From assembly GCF_000801105.2 (NCBI RefSeq), contig NC_079515.1, forward strand, positions 13,702,001 through 13,766,000: DNA of 64,000 nt, in the 5' to 3' direction. The position numbers were made by a program, and so were the translations under genes. The notes beneath the pieces were generated by a model, which was not told the DNA's origin, searched no databases, and saw only the letters and a list, made by a program, of their open reading frames with translations. The stretch comes from Raphanus sativus (lineage: Eukaryota > Streptophyta > Magnoliopsida > Brassicales > Brassicaceae). Shown in pieces: positions 20,283-32,220 of the stretch. Position 1 is the stretch's first letter, and each line of letters begins with the position of its first letter.

Positions 20283-22800
20283 AACTATATATCCAACAAT
20301 ATTAAATCTAACATGTGTTTTGTATTTAAATTTTTTATGAGGGTGTATAATTAATGTATAATATTTTTAAGGGACAATGAGGCAAATACTCCAAAAGCGA
20401 GGTCAAATTAGCATATTGCCCATGATGTGATATAGTCAAGCCACGTGATGCCTTTTCGGTGTTGGGTTGACAAAAATACTCTTCCATGTCTGACACATGA
20501 AACGCAGCGGGACTGACACAACAGTTAAAAAGAGCTATCGTGCAGAGTTTGTAAGACCGTCAGAAGCCATAGGTTAGATTGTAGCTGAGTTCTTCTCCAC
20601 ATGCTTAGTCAGGGTCTGAGTCAATTGTTTGGACAATAAGTTTGAGATTGCATCTGTAAGAGTAATGGACCTGTTCCAAAACGCAGGCATGGAGGGCGAT
20701 TCGGCGAATAGCTTTGGCCAACCGCGGCGATTTGGTATGATCGGTTAATAAATAAGGTTCATCAAAAAATTTCAGTTTTTCAAATTTTATACTCAAAATA
20801 AAATATCTCATGTGAAATCTACAATTTTGATGAAAAGAAAAGAATAAAAACGCAGCAAAATGTATTGTCTAGTGATAATAGATCTGATGACGGCAATGGT
20901 TAAGTTACAGAAAACCTAGGCGACAAAGAGAAGAAGAAGATAGTATAATTACTATTTTTCCATTCATTGAACACAAGACATAGGCAACTATAAACCCTTC
21001 CAAATTCCACTAGACCACAGCAAATCATTGGTAAACAACAAAACAAACTAGTATATATAACCTATCTTTACAAAACGGAGAATACTATTCCAAATTAGTT
21101 CATGAAACTGTAGCATATGGTATTACTTTGTACAATTTAGTATAAAGTTTAGGAAATATTTTGTATGATTTAGTATAAAGACAAGCTTTATTAGTAACAA
21201 TAAAAAATATAGTTAAATAAATATGTACCTGTTAAATAAAATGTTAACATTTACGCATAGAAATATCAACTAACAAATTACTAGAACCAAATACAAAACT
21301 TTAGCATAAATTATTTCTTTGTATGATTTAGTATAGGGTTTAGGAAATATTAGACATAAAGACATAAGCTTTATTAGTATAAATACATAAGCTCTATTGG
21401 TAATAATATAAGATGTAATTAAGTTAATATGTGGCTGTTAAATAAAATGTTAACATTTACGTATAGACATATCATCTAATGCATTGTTGGAGATAAATAC
21501 AAAACTTTAGAATAAAGTATTTATGTATGATTTAATATGCTCTAGTATAAGGTTTACGGAATATTTTGTATGATTCCATATAACGACACAAGCTTCATTA
21601 GTAATAGTAAAATAATGTATTTATGTTAACTTGTACTTACTAGATAAAACGTTAATATTTACACATAGAAATATCAACTAACAACTGCTATAGTGTTACC
21701 CAAATTGTGATATTTCTGAATGAAAATGTGATTAACCGTAACTGTATTTGGGATATTTTTTAACACATATCATATGTAGGGCAACATTATAAAATTTAAT
21801 ACTAGCAAAAAATAGCATATAACATATTTGTATAATTTTGTATAAAGACTAAGTATTATTAGTAATAGCAATATAATATTGTTAAATTAAGATGTACACG
21901 TTAAATAAAATATTAACGTGTACGAATATAATTATCAAATAACAAAATGATTAACCAACATTGTACTTGAGTTATGTTGTAAGACAAAGTTGAAAAACTA
22001 TAAGAAACATATATAATTTAGAAAAATTTAGAATACTACAAATCATCTTGATTTTGATTTTATTTGAATTATATGATTACCGGAAAAGAAGATGTTTTAG
22101 AGAGTTACATCGGAGCCGGCATGAACAGTATGCAGACCACAATTTTAATACACGTGTATTTTACTTTCTTTGCAATCTTATCTTTGAAGTGTATGCTTGT
22201 GGTTTGTAAACCAGTTTGTACTAAATATGGTGTATAATTACCATTGTGGACTTTATTAATCAAAATACATGTTGACAAAAAAATTACAAATACACGTTAA
22301 TAAATTTACGTAGCATATACATAATTTGTTGACCGATAACAAAGAACTCATATAATATGTACATGTAAAATTAACTGTTATTTAACAGAGAACGTTAACG
22401 GTAACATGTCAATATCGGCTAAGTCTATGCACTTACGTAACTTCAAAATTTGTTAGCTGTTAATCTATAATTTAGCAGGTGGATGAGACATTTTAGATAT
22501 AAGTTAACATAGACGATAACAGAAACATATGTTAATATCAGCTAAGCCTACAAATATATGTGATGCATTCATATTTTGTATAAGTTATGAGATGATAAAT
22601 AATTTATTAACTGATAAGATTAGCAATATTTGTTAGCGGTTAACTAGTAGACTCTAAGCTTCTTATCTATTCAATACATGAAAAGTAGATGTTAACAGTT
22701 AATCTAGAATTTAGAAGATAAACAATACATCGGGAGTACCTGAGAATTTTATTTAAAGGTTTTATCGAATACTTAGTATATATACTTTATATTTTGATGA
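20283..22800. other. AT-rich sequence with degenerate ~206-bp tandem repeat
   Basis: Between about 21110 and 21960 a unit of roughly 206 bp is repeated four times with drift. The marker ATGTTAACATTTACG or its variants falls at 21241, 21447, 21649 and 21910, each with GTATGATTTAGTATA and AAGCTTTATTAGTAATA nearby. A weaker repetition of GTTAACxxTAACA motifs occurs at 22370-22560. No coding potential. It may be the interior of the Helitron ending at 20252. Confidence 0.55.
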
Positions 22801-22817
22801 ATGGTATCGAAGTTCAC

Positions 22818-22871
22818 TAGTCTAGTGGTTCAAAACTACATGTAAAATCCTCTTAGTGTGGGTTCGAAACC
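22818..22871 (+). ncRNA. tRNA-like pol III promoter pair (SINE head or tRNA relic)
   Basis: TAGTCTAGTGG (22818-22828) fits the tRNA A-box consensus TRGYNNARNGG exactly and GGTTCGAAACC (22861-22871) fits the B box GGTTCRANNCC, with 32 bases between, as in tRNA-derived SINEs. The flanking sequence cannot fold into a full tRNA acceptor stem, so this is not a functional tRNA gene. A poly-T stretch follows at about 22886. Confidence 0.5.
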
Positions 22872-23625
22872 CCCAAAATGCTATTTTTCCTCATTTTTAT
22901 TATGGTTTATTTAATTAGGGGTAGAAAAATAATTTCGACTTTGTCTTCTTCCTTGCGAATTGTGCAGCCCTAAGAATACCCAGCAACCTACTGTATTTAG
23001 CTTTTGCTTCAATGTTTTATCATTTTTTCACCAGATTCGACTTAATTTTGATGATTTCTTCACATAATTCGCCGTGTTTTTGCAATTTGATAGCCAAAAC
23101 GAGAATAAATTTCGACACCGCGCTATTTTCCCGAACAGGTTCTTTTCGCTACGGTCGAGCTCTGGCTGCGTTTTTGAACATAGATTCTATGAAATGAAAC
23201 GACCCCACAAACCTCTAGCTCTTTGTCCACTTTTGGGAAAGTTTTGAGACTTTGTATTGTCCAATGTACTGAACAATGCCTTCTGCACATCACAGAGGAA
23301 CTAGTCATGGTAGGACTGTTAGATTATAGGGACAAAATGGTCACGAAAATTCATGGATTCTTTGCAGGATAAAACACTAATATATGCTCCATTTGGAGTT
23401 ACTGCCACCAATTACTCTATTTTTAATGTATTATTCTTTAATTCTAAGCTTGAGAATATGGACCACATTGAAGCATCTCATATTATATTCATCGTGGGCT
23501 TTTCATTATCAAGATGTTGGAGAAATTAGCCCAAGGCACATATGCTTTTTATTTGTTGTTCTCTTATCTTTTTTGTTTCTTCCTTTTTGTCTTTTGGTCT
23601 CTTTCTCTAGTTCTGCTCTTTCTCT
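22872..23625. other. Unassigned sequence left of the copia insertion
   Basis: No gene recognised. The stretch 22930-23330 is less AT-rich and resembles transcribed non-coding sequence; it is cut from its right-hand continuation (28643 onward) by the copia insertion. Confidence 0.35.
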
Positions 23626-23630
23626 CCCTC

Positions 23631-23810
23631 TATTAGAGGATATATACGAATATGTTAATGTACATTCGGATATATTCAGATATGTTAATATTCCTGTAAT
23701 CTAGATATACATATCTTCGGATATTAGGAAACATTGTAAGTATATATACTTTGGTCCTTTGACCTAGATCAATACAAGAAAACCATTACTCTATTCTAGG
23801 TTTCTTGACA
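23631..23810 (+). repeat. copia 5' LTR
   Basis: 180 bp, TATTAG...TTGACA; reads TTTGACCTAG where the 3' LTR reads TTTGTCCTAG, the only difference seen. Confidence 0.95.
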
Positions 23811-23822
23811 TGGTATCAGAGC
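23811..23822 (+). other. copia primer-binding site
   Basis: TGGTATCAGAGC directly follows the 5' LTR and is complementary to the 3' end of initiator methionine tRNA. Confidence 0.9.
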
Positions 23823-23884
23823 TTTAACAAGCAAATTTTTTCTGCGTACCCTTTTTCTCTTTTGCTACCTTCTAAACCGACATC

Positions 23885-26800
23885 ATGGGAAGCAAAGACG
23901 GCGACGATACGTCACAAGAATCAGGCGTGAAGAACTCGGAGTCTTCACCGAACCGTGTTGAGACTAAACGCAGGACCATATCACCTTATGATCTGTCCTC
24001 TAGTGATAATCCGGGGTCCGTTATCTCTCAACCATTACTTAAAGGACCTAACTACAACGAGTAGTCTACGAATCTGCGTATGGCACTTAAGGCACGGAAG
24101 AAGTTTGGCTTCGTTGATGGTTCCATTCCACAGCCACATCAAGACTCTCACGACTTTGATGATTGGTGGACCAACAACGCTCTTATCTTATCTTGGATTA
24201 AGCTTACGATCACCGAGTCTGTTCGATCTAATCTCTCCCATCTAGAGATTGCTAGTGACTATTGGGAACACATTCGTCGGAGATACTCCGTTAACAATGG
24301 ACAACGTGTCCAACGCATCAAAGCTGAGCTCGCCACTTGCAGACAACATGGCCTCTCTATCGAGCAGTACTACGGGAAGCTTATGCAGCTTTGGACATCT
24401 CCTGCAGAGCACCGCATCACCAAAACCTGTGCCTGCCCTGTTGGTGAGAATTTGGAAAAGGAAAGAGAGGAAGATCGTCTACACGAGTTCCTCAAGGGTC
24501 TCGATGAATCTCTTCATGGATCAGTCAAATCTAATCTCTTATCTAGAGACCCATTACCCTCGCTGGATGTTGCATACAGTGCTCTCTTACAAGATGAAGA
24601 CTCCAAGCATACCACTCGGGTCTTAGAAGAACAAGCTGAGCATATGTCTCACGCGGTTAGAACAAACTCTGTTCCTGCAACATCTTCTGGAACCTCTCTG
24701 TCTCGTGAAGAGAGAATGAAGCTTCTCTGTAAAAGTTGTGGACGAAAGGGACATCTTGCTGATAATTGCTTTCGTTCCCTTGGTTATCCTGAGTGGTGGG
24801 GAGATAGACCTCGTGGACGCCTTCCTTCAGGAAACAACGGTGGACGAGGAAACAATACGACAAATCGCTCCACGACTTCAGATGCTGCCCGCGCACATGC
24901 TATGACACATTCTTCTCCGCAGCAGCACTCTGCGCATGCCCTTACACCCGCTGACCGAGTGGGACTTACAGGCCTGACTGAAACCCAGTGGACCACGTTG
25001 GTCACAATGCTTAACGAACACAAACCAGCAACCAATACACTTTCTGGTAAGACTAGTCTTTCTTCTTGGATTGTTGATTCTGGTGCGACGAACCACATGA
25101 CCGGTTCACGTACCTTCTTATCTGATATACGGGACACTGTTCCATTACCTGTTAAGCTACCTGATGGTCACATTACGCTTGCAACACAGCGAGGAACAGT
25201 TACTCTTAGCCCTTTGCTTACGGTTCAGAATGTTTTATTTGTTGAGGGTCTTCAATGTCATCTGATTTCAGTTTCTCAGCTGACTAGACAGAAAAGATGT
25301 TTGTTTCAGATCACTGATAAAATTGGATTGATACAGGACCACATTTCCAAGATTCTGATTGGAGTGGCTGAAGAGTCTGGAGGGCTATACTTTCTGCGAG
25401 GGCTGGAGTTTGCAGGCGTGATGCATCAGGAGAAACCAGTGACTTCAGATGTTTGGCACCATCGACTCGGGCATCCCTCTTTTAGAGCTTTGGATTTTTT
25501 ACCTATTTCTTTATCTACTACTAGTGTGATTCAGAATAAGCCCTGTGAGATTTGTACAAGGGCAAAGCAAACTCGTTGTTCTTTTCCAACAAGTATTAAT
25601 AAAACTACAGCTTTATTTGAGATGGTGCATTGTGATTTATGGGGACCTTATCGCACTACTTCTCGTTCTGGTTCAAGATACTTTTTGACTTTGGTTGATG
25701 ACTACTCGCGTAGCGTTTGGCTTTATCTCCTACCAACAAAGCAACGCGTTTCTCAAACATTAAAGAACTTCATTGCCATGGTTCAAGTTCAGTTTGATAC
25801 ACGAGTTCGCAAGTTCCGTAGTGACAACGGAACAGAATTTATGTGCTTATCGACATACTTTCAAGAGCAGGGTATACTACATGAAACTTCCTGCGTTGGT
25901 ACTCCACAACAAAATGGTAGAGCAGAACGGAAACACAGACATATTCTTAACGTCGCACGAGCACTTCGTTTTCAGTCTTCTCTTCCTATTGAGTTTTGGG
26001 GTGAATGTATTTTGACTGCAGCTTACCTGATTAACCGCACTCCCACAGCTGTGCTTCGCGGTAAAACTCCTTTTGAACTACTCTACAATAGACCTCCTCC
26101 GATATCTCACTTACGAATCTTTGGCTGCACGGCTTTTGCGCATAATCAGAATCATCGAGGAGACAAATTTGCCTCTAGAAGTATTAAAGGAGTATTTCTT
26201 GGCTACCCTTCTGGACAAAAAGGTTGGCGTATATATAATCCTGAAACAAAGAAAATTTTCACGACTCGAGATGTGGTCTTCTGTGAATCAGAGTTCCCGT
26301 ATGCTACTGGTTCCTGGCTCTCTAAGTCATCTAGTTCCAGCTTGATTTCTTCTGCATCTCCGGAGCTTGTATCTCCATTACCCGCTACTCCCTTCGAACC
26401 TGAAACAGAACAGAGTGTCCCCCACGACACCGATGAACCTGCACAACTCGTCTCTGAAACATTGCCTACAGAACCTGATCTTTCTTCCTCGACAGATTCT
26501 GATACAGCAGAACCCTTAGTACCTGCAACTACAGAAACAGAGCAAACAGAGCAATCTGGCTTACCGGTTAATACTACTTCTGAGGCACCGTCTGACGCAG
26601 ATGCAGGTCAGCCTACCTCTCCTGCCATTGTTCCGACTGAAACCTCTACTACGGCGACAGAGCCATTGCCCATGCCTACGACGACAACGTCTACGGCAGA
26701 CTTGAATTCACCGTCTTCTTCTCCGATACACGAGCTTGGTCGTGGTCTGCGTACAAAAAGCATCCCAGCTAAGCTCCAGGACTATGTCTTACAAACAATT

Positions 26801-28450
26801 ACACCGTTTGTATCTCGTTCTTCAGATGTTCCTTATGGACTTGAATTCTATGTTGATTGTTCGTGGTTTTCTGAAAGCCATCGTCACTTTCTCGCGGCTA
26901 TCACATCATTGATCGAACCTACTTCTTATTGTCAAGCCATATTGGACGAGATTTGGCGTAACTCGATTACAGATGAATATGTGGCTCTTGAGGAGAATGG
27001 TACTTGGGAGGTTATTGATTTACCTCCTGGTAAACATGCTCTCAGCTGCAAATGGGTCTTTAAATACAAATTTCGAGCAGATGGGACTTTGGAACGCCCT
27101 AAATCTCGTTTGGTTGTTTGTGGAAATAGCCAAGTTGAGGGCGAGGATTATGAAGAAACCTTTGCGCCTGTCGCCAAGATGACGACAGTTCGAACTTTCC
27201 TTCAAATCGCAGCATCTCGTAACTGGGAGGTTCATCAAATGGACGTTCATAATGCGTTTCTTCATGGTGATTTGAAAGAAGAAGTTTATATGCGTCCTCC
27301 ACCGGGATTCAGAGGTTCTGATAAGAACAAGGTCTGTTTATTAAAGAAGTCACTTTATGGTTTAAAACAGGCTCCTAGATGCTGGTTCGAGAAACTTTCT
27401 TCTTCGTTGGTGTCATACGGCTTCACACAGTCACTCTCGGATTACTCTCTGTTCATCATGGAAAGAGGTGCAGAGTATACTCAGGTCCTTGTTTATGTTG
27501 ACGACCTTGTTGTATCTGCGAGTTCAACGTCTCTCTTGACATCTTTTAAAGCTTATATGAATCGCTGCTTTCATATGAAGGACCTTGGTATTTCTAAATA
27601 CTTTCTCGGTCTCGAACTTGCGCGCAGTCCTCTTGGAATTTATCTTTGCCAAAGAAAGTATGCTCTTGGCATTATTGAAGAAACTGGTCTTCTCGCTGCT
27701 AAACCGGTTGGATTTCCAGTAGAACAGAATCAGACTCTTGCTCTCGACAAAGGTCCGGATCTTGTAGATGTTGCTGCCTACCGAAGACTTGTAGGACGCC
27801 TCATTTATCTTGCTGTTACACGACCTGATTTGGCTTACTCGGTTCATCTTCTTGCTCAGTTTATGCAGAAGCCTAAACTTGCTCATTGGAATGCAGCTTT
27901 ACGAGTTGTCCGGTATTTGAAGAATAATCCAGGCCAGGGCATTCTTCTTCGCGCCAACACCGATCTTAAGCTCTCCGTTTGGTGTGACTCTGATTGGTCC
28001 GGCTGTCGAACTACACGTCGCTCTCTTACTGGTTGGTTCATTACTCTTGGTGGCTCACCCATCTCTTGGAAAACACAGAAACAAGACTGTGTCTCTCGCT
28101 CAAGTTGTGAAGCGGAATATCGAGCTATGTCGTCTACGGTTCAGGAGGTTCTCTGGATACGAAATCTTCTCCGAACATTTGGTATTACTTTTACTACTCT
28201 GATTCCTCTTCATTGTGATAGCAAATCGGCGATTTACTTGGCGGCTAACCCCGTCTTTCATGAACGTACGAAGCATGTTGAGAACGATTGTCACTTTATA
28301 CGCGATGAAATCATCAAAGGTGTCATTGCCACGAAGCATGTCTCTACTCATTCTCAACTTGTGGACATTTTTACCAAGCCTCTTGGAAGGAAAGGATTTG
28401 ATGAGTTTCTTCCCAAGTTGGGAGTTCTTGATCTTCACTCTCCAACTTGA
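23885..28450 (+). CDS. Ty1/copia gag-pol polyprotein with one in-frame TAG
   Basis: From ATG 23885 the frame runs to TGA at 28448-28450 and is interrupted only by TAG at 24062-24064, where related elements have Trp; downstream of it an ATG at 24080 opens 1456 uninterrupted codons. Order (numbered from 24080): copia-type gag; CCHC zinc knuckle CKSCGRKGHLADNC near 217; aspartic protease WIVDSGATNHM near 330; GAG-pre-integrase WHHRLGHP near 459; integrase with HCDLWGPY near 517 and SDNGTEF near 581; reverse transcriptase with YVDD near 1139; RNase H with SCEAEYRAM near 1341 and HCDSKSAI. A Ser/Thr/Pro/Glu-rich linker separates integrase and reverse transcriptase. The order INT before RT defines copia. 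The early stop probably blocks full Gag synthesis. Confidence 0.93.
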
Positions 28451-28457
28451 GGGGGGG

Positions 28458-28637
28458 TATTAGAGGATATATACGAATATGTTAATGTACATTCGGATAT
28501 ATTCAGATATGTTAATATTCCTGTAATCTAGATATACATATCTTCGGATATTAGGAAACATTGTAAGTATATATACTTTGGTCCTTTGTCCTAGATCAAT
28601 ACAAGAAAACCATTACTCTATTCTAGGTTTCTTGACA
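28458..28637 (+). repeat. copia 3' LTR
   Basis: 180 bp; preceded by the polypurine tract at 28448-28457 and followed by the target duplication CCCTC. Confidence 0.95.
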
Positions 28638-28642
28638 CCCTC

Positions 28643-29647
28643 TTTCTGATTCAATTTTTTTTTCTGGTAATCTTTCATTACTTTGTTTATATATCTTGTC
28701 TCTGCCTTCCTTGCTCAAGAAGTGTCGCTGCTGTAAACTCATAATAATTCTTCTATCTTCTTGTTTATCCCTCCTTAATTTTGTTCAGATCTACCCCTTT
28801 TTCAGATCTATCCCTTTTCTATTGAACTTCAGATCTATCCATCTTTCAGTTATTTGTAATGTAAGCATTCATCCACCGAAGCCACCGTACTTATTTTCAC
28901 TTACTGTCGATGGCATCTGTGACATCACTGCCGACCGCTGACGCCCCCACCACTACCTAAACAAATATATAGTTAAAATATATTCACTGTTTATTGTAGT
29001 TCTTATTATTATTAAATTATTTATATGCCAATTTCTTATGTATTCAATTTTTTTAGTAGAAGAGTTCATATTTATATATGGTTGTTGCATTTGTACTTTT
29101 GTGTTTCACTTTTTACCTTTCTCCAATTCAATCCTGAATTCAGAACATGCAAGGGAAACCAATTTTTATTTGCCTCTATATTGCTCACAGCCTCACGAAA
29201 AACGTTTTCAGGAAAAAAATTAAACCAATTGTAAAAAGTCAAATATCTAATTCAAAAGGAGAGCAACACATGGTTCAAATATCACATTTTAAGCAATATT
29301 TTTTAAAAATTATATCATATATTTCTAAATCAGAAACATGTTTATATACTCAAGAAAATCACCTTCGATCATAAACCAAATATTTTTAAATTATTAAAAT
29401 AAAACATAAAATCAACTCTAAGACCATATCAGTTGTAATTTATAATCATAAGTCATTGTAATAAAAACAGAAGCGTAAAGGCCCGAATAAAACTGACTTA
29501 ACTCGACCTCACTTAACTCTGAAAACCAAATCAGATCGTATTGTAATGTAAAATAGAAGCCCTAAGGCAAAAATAAAACTGACTTAACTGTAAAACAAAA
29601 GCAGATTCTTGTAATATAAAATAGAAGCATAAAAGAGATGAGTAGTA
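28643..29647. other. Unassigned sequence with a ~105-bp imperfect tandem duplication
   Basis: 28640-28960 continues the pre-insertion sequence and contains three CAGATCTATCC repeats at 28780-28850. At about 29468-29632 two imperfect copies of a unit containing AATAAAACTGACTTAACT and TTGTAATxTAAAATAGAAGC lie in tandem, just downstream of the helicase relic. No gene recognised. Confidence 0.4.
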
Positions 29648-31650
29648 TCAGTCTGACAATTCAACACTTTGAAAGATCTCCTTATAAACGACATTTAAGG
29701 TCTTCTTCTGTGGAATTTCCTTCTCATCTGTGATTAAAATTCTTAATCCTTCTCTTGACGTTACCCTGGAAACTGCAACATACAACTGACCATGTGAGAA
29801 AACTGGTTTTGGCAAAAACAATGCAACTCTTTGCAAAGTCTGGCCTTGACTTTTATTGTCATCGCAAAAGCAACAGCAACAGGGAACTGTCTACGTCTCA
29901 TTCTAAACGGGAATCTTGCTTCAGGAGGAGAAACAAACATTCTTGGTATCAAGACTTTCTCACCAACATTATTTCCTGTTATAAGTCTAGCTTGGATAAC
30001 ATGTTTGGCCATTTGAGTGACCAACAGTCTTGTTCCATTGCATAAACCACCAATAGGATCAATATTTCTAAGCAACATGATAGGAGTACCAATATTTAGT
30101 TTCAGCTCATGATTAGGCAATCCCGAAACCTTAATGCTATTCAAATACTCCTGAGTATAAACCATATAGTCTATTTTGCTTGTGTCTGATGTATCAATAC
30201 TATCAGAGTTTAGATAAGTTTCCTCCTCACCTAATGAATGAATATCCCAAATAATGAGCATAAAACAGAACATGAACACTTTTAATAATAATACATTCAC
30301 TTTCTAGAAAATAATGTTAAAATTACCTGGTAGCTGTGATAACATATAGTCATTAATTATATCAACGTCCATATTTCTTGGACTCAGTATCGCTCTTCCT
30401 TGGAAAAAATTTGGGTTGCGCTCGTTGGGAAAACTAACACCGTATACGTCTTTTACAATCTCCTCGACAGGGTTCTTACATTGAGTTATCAGTAAATCCT
30501 CAGGTATATCTATTTCCACTTCTCCAGGATTTGGCTCGTTTATCTTTCCATTTCCTATGTCGAGAATCCATTTAGAGAAAGCTTCAATTTCCTTCGACCG
30601 ATCTCCATCAACATGATCTCTTGTAAGCCTCATATTTTTTGTCAGCTCTAATACCTTACAGCTAGGCCATAGATAGGAAGAGGTTATGGAAGACAAAACA
30701 GTTTCAACTCTACCACCATTGACGATAATTGGTAAAATCTGCCTAAAGTCTCCCCCAAGACAACAACTTTACCTCCAAACACCTTATCACATTTAAGAAT
30801 ATCACGCATAGTCCTGTCAAGTGTCTTGAAACAGTGCTTACTCATCATGGGAGCCTCATCCCAAATAATGAGGCTAGCTTCTTTGACTAGTTCTGCTTGA
30901 TGCGATCCTGCACTGAAATTACAAGTTGTACATTCAGAGGCGGACCTACTTGTAAGGTAGGGGTGTCACTTAACACCAGTTAAATTTTAAAAACCAAATT
31001 TGCAAGCCTAAAACAGTGGGTTTCTTTAGCTCTTTTGGTTAAGTTTCTATGTTTGACACCCATTAACCTGGGTTCAAGTTCTCATTGTGTATATACTCTA
31101 GTATAGTTTTGTTTTTACCATTTTCTTTTGACCCCCCTAAAATTAATTGCTAAGTCCGCCACTGTGTACATTCATTAACAACAATTGGTATCCCAAATCT
31201 AGAATGAACTGTCCCCCCTCCTTGTAACAACAACGATGCGATACCACTCGATGCAACATTTAGAACAATCAAACCTTTCGACCGAAGAGCAGCTCCCAAA
31301 AGACTCCACAAAATGTTTTACCGGTACCGCCAAAACCGTAAAGGAAAAACATACCACCAACACCGCTCTGAACTGCTGTACTGATTGTCTCATAGACTCC
31401 CTTCTGCTCGCCAGTCACAGTAGACATCAGTTTGGTATGTAGTTCTTTTAACTTTTCCCGATCATAGCTTTTTTCAACTAATATAAGATGATTTTTATCT
31501 TTATCAATAGCTTCTTCATCTAGAACAGGAGCATTCTGAAAATTAGGCAGGGAATTATTATTTTTACGCAGATATTTCTCTATCTTAGCCAAACCAATAT
31601 TCTTCAGCTGGTCACTGGATAGTGTGAAATCTGCAATTTTTAATCACAAA
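29648..31650 (-). pseudogene. Helitron RepHel helicase (PIF1-like), decayed C-terminal half
   Basis: On the minus strand the pieces read in the order of a Helitron helicase: SVTGEQKGVYETI-like motif and Walker A (FFLYGFGGTGKT, about 31340); Walker B LIIWDEAPMMSKHCFKTLDR (about 30870); GGDFRQILPI; KVLELTKNMRL; RAILSPRNMDVDIINDYML; LNIGTPIMLLRNIDPIGGLC; and the end motif SQGQTLQRVALFLPKPVFSH then GQLYVAVSRV. This is the 5'-3' DNA helicase needed for rolling-circle transposition. Several frameshifts (for example near 31290 and 29860) and a 230-bp hAT insertion disrupt it, and the Rep endonuclease half is absent. It is a dead remnant; its Helitron ends were not found. Confidence 0.85.
30935..31164. 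mobile_element. Small non-autonomous hAT element inside the helicase relic
   Basis: The 230-bp insertion has inverted ends CAGAGGCGGACCTA (left) and CAGTGGCGGACTTA (right, reverse complement) and is flanked by a perfect 8-bp duplication TGTACATT (30927-30934 and 31165-31172), both hAT hallmarks. Removing it with one TSD copy rejoins the helicase frame (VNEC and CNFSAGSHQAELV) in register. Inside lie tRNA-like A- and B-box motifs (31027-31038 and 31071-31081). No transposase. Confidence 0.88.
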
Positions 31651-32220
31651 ATAAGGTTGATATAAAAATGATTTTGCAGATGCAAGGGACTACATAATTA
31701 GATAATAAAAGAATATATCATTAGTATTTCAATAGTATTTTGGATTTCAATAGTATTTCCAATATAACGAAGAAACTTATTGTAATTTCAATAGTAATTT
31801 GGATTAATTTTGTATTTGATTCAAGTTTGGATATACTTTTACATTTAAAATCAAATTGTGAATCATATTTGGGAATCTTCCCAATTAATAAATGAATTCC
31901 TTCATTTCAGGTTGGGAACGTACGAATTGTGTGAACTAAGTCACACGTCTGAGCTTTTACATTTTTGTCGGCCCTCTAGTCGCCGCAAATAAGTCTCAAC
32001 CTTCAACTCTTCTATCTTCTCCTTACAAAGTGTATACATTGTTTTCCTTAAACTGAACTTTTCAAACAATTTTAGCAAAAAGGCACTCTAAAACAATAAA
32101 CTATATATATAAACTGCATATATCTGTTCAAATATCCAAATCCTTCTGAGTCTCTTAGATAAACATCGATCCCAACGAATCATCTACTATAATAACCCAC
32201 TTTGAGAAATATAATCCAAA
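31651..32220. other. Upstream region of the secretory protein gene
   Basis: AT-rich; the last 200 bases probably hold the promoter and 5' UTR of the cysteine-rich secretory protein gene. TATATATAAA at about 32103-32112 is a possible TATA element about 110 bases before the ATG. Confidence 0.4.

Larger units (their letters stand above)
23631..28637 (+). mobile_element. Full-length Ty1/copia LTR retrotransposon, TA...CA type
   Basis: Two 180-bp LTRs (23631-23810 and 28458-28637) differ by eye at one base and are flanked by the 5-bp duplication CCCTC (23626-23630 and 28638-28642). They begin TATTAG and end TTGACA, a non-canonical TA...CA terminus. A primer-binding site TGGTATCAGAGC (initiator tRNA-Met) starts at 23811 and a polypurine tract TTGAGGGGGGG precedes the 3' LTR. 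A single gag-pol frame lies between. The near-identical LTRs show a recent insertion. Confidence 0.95.

Noticed and set aside
22790..22890. A functional tRNA gene
   Set aside because: A and B boxes fit, but no acceptor stem or anticodon arm can be folded from the flanks.
20370..23330. A VANDAL-type element bounded by GGGACAA motifs
   Set aside because: The two motifs are in direct, not inverted, orientation and no target duplication was found.
28100..28438. Antisense frames within the copia and gypsy elements
   Set aside because: Shadows of the gag-pol coding frame with no domain content.
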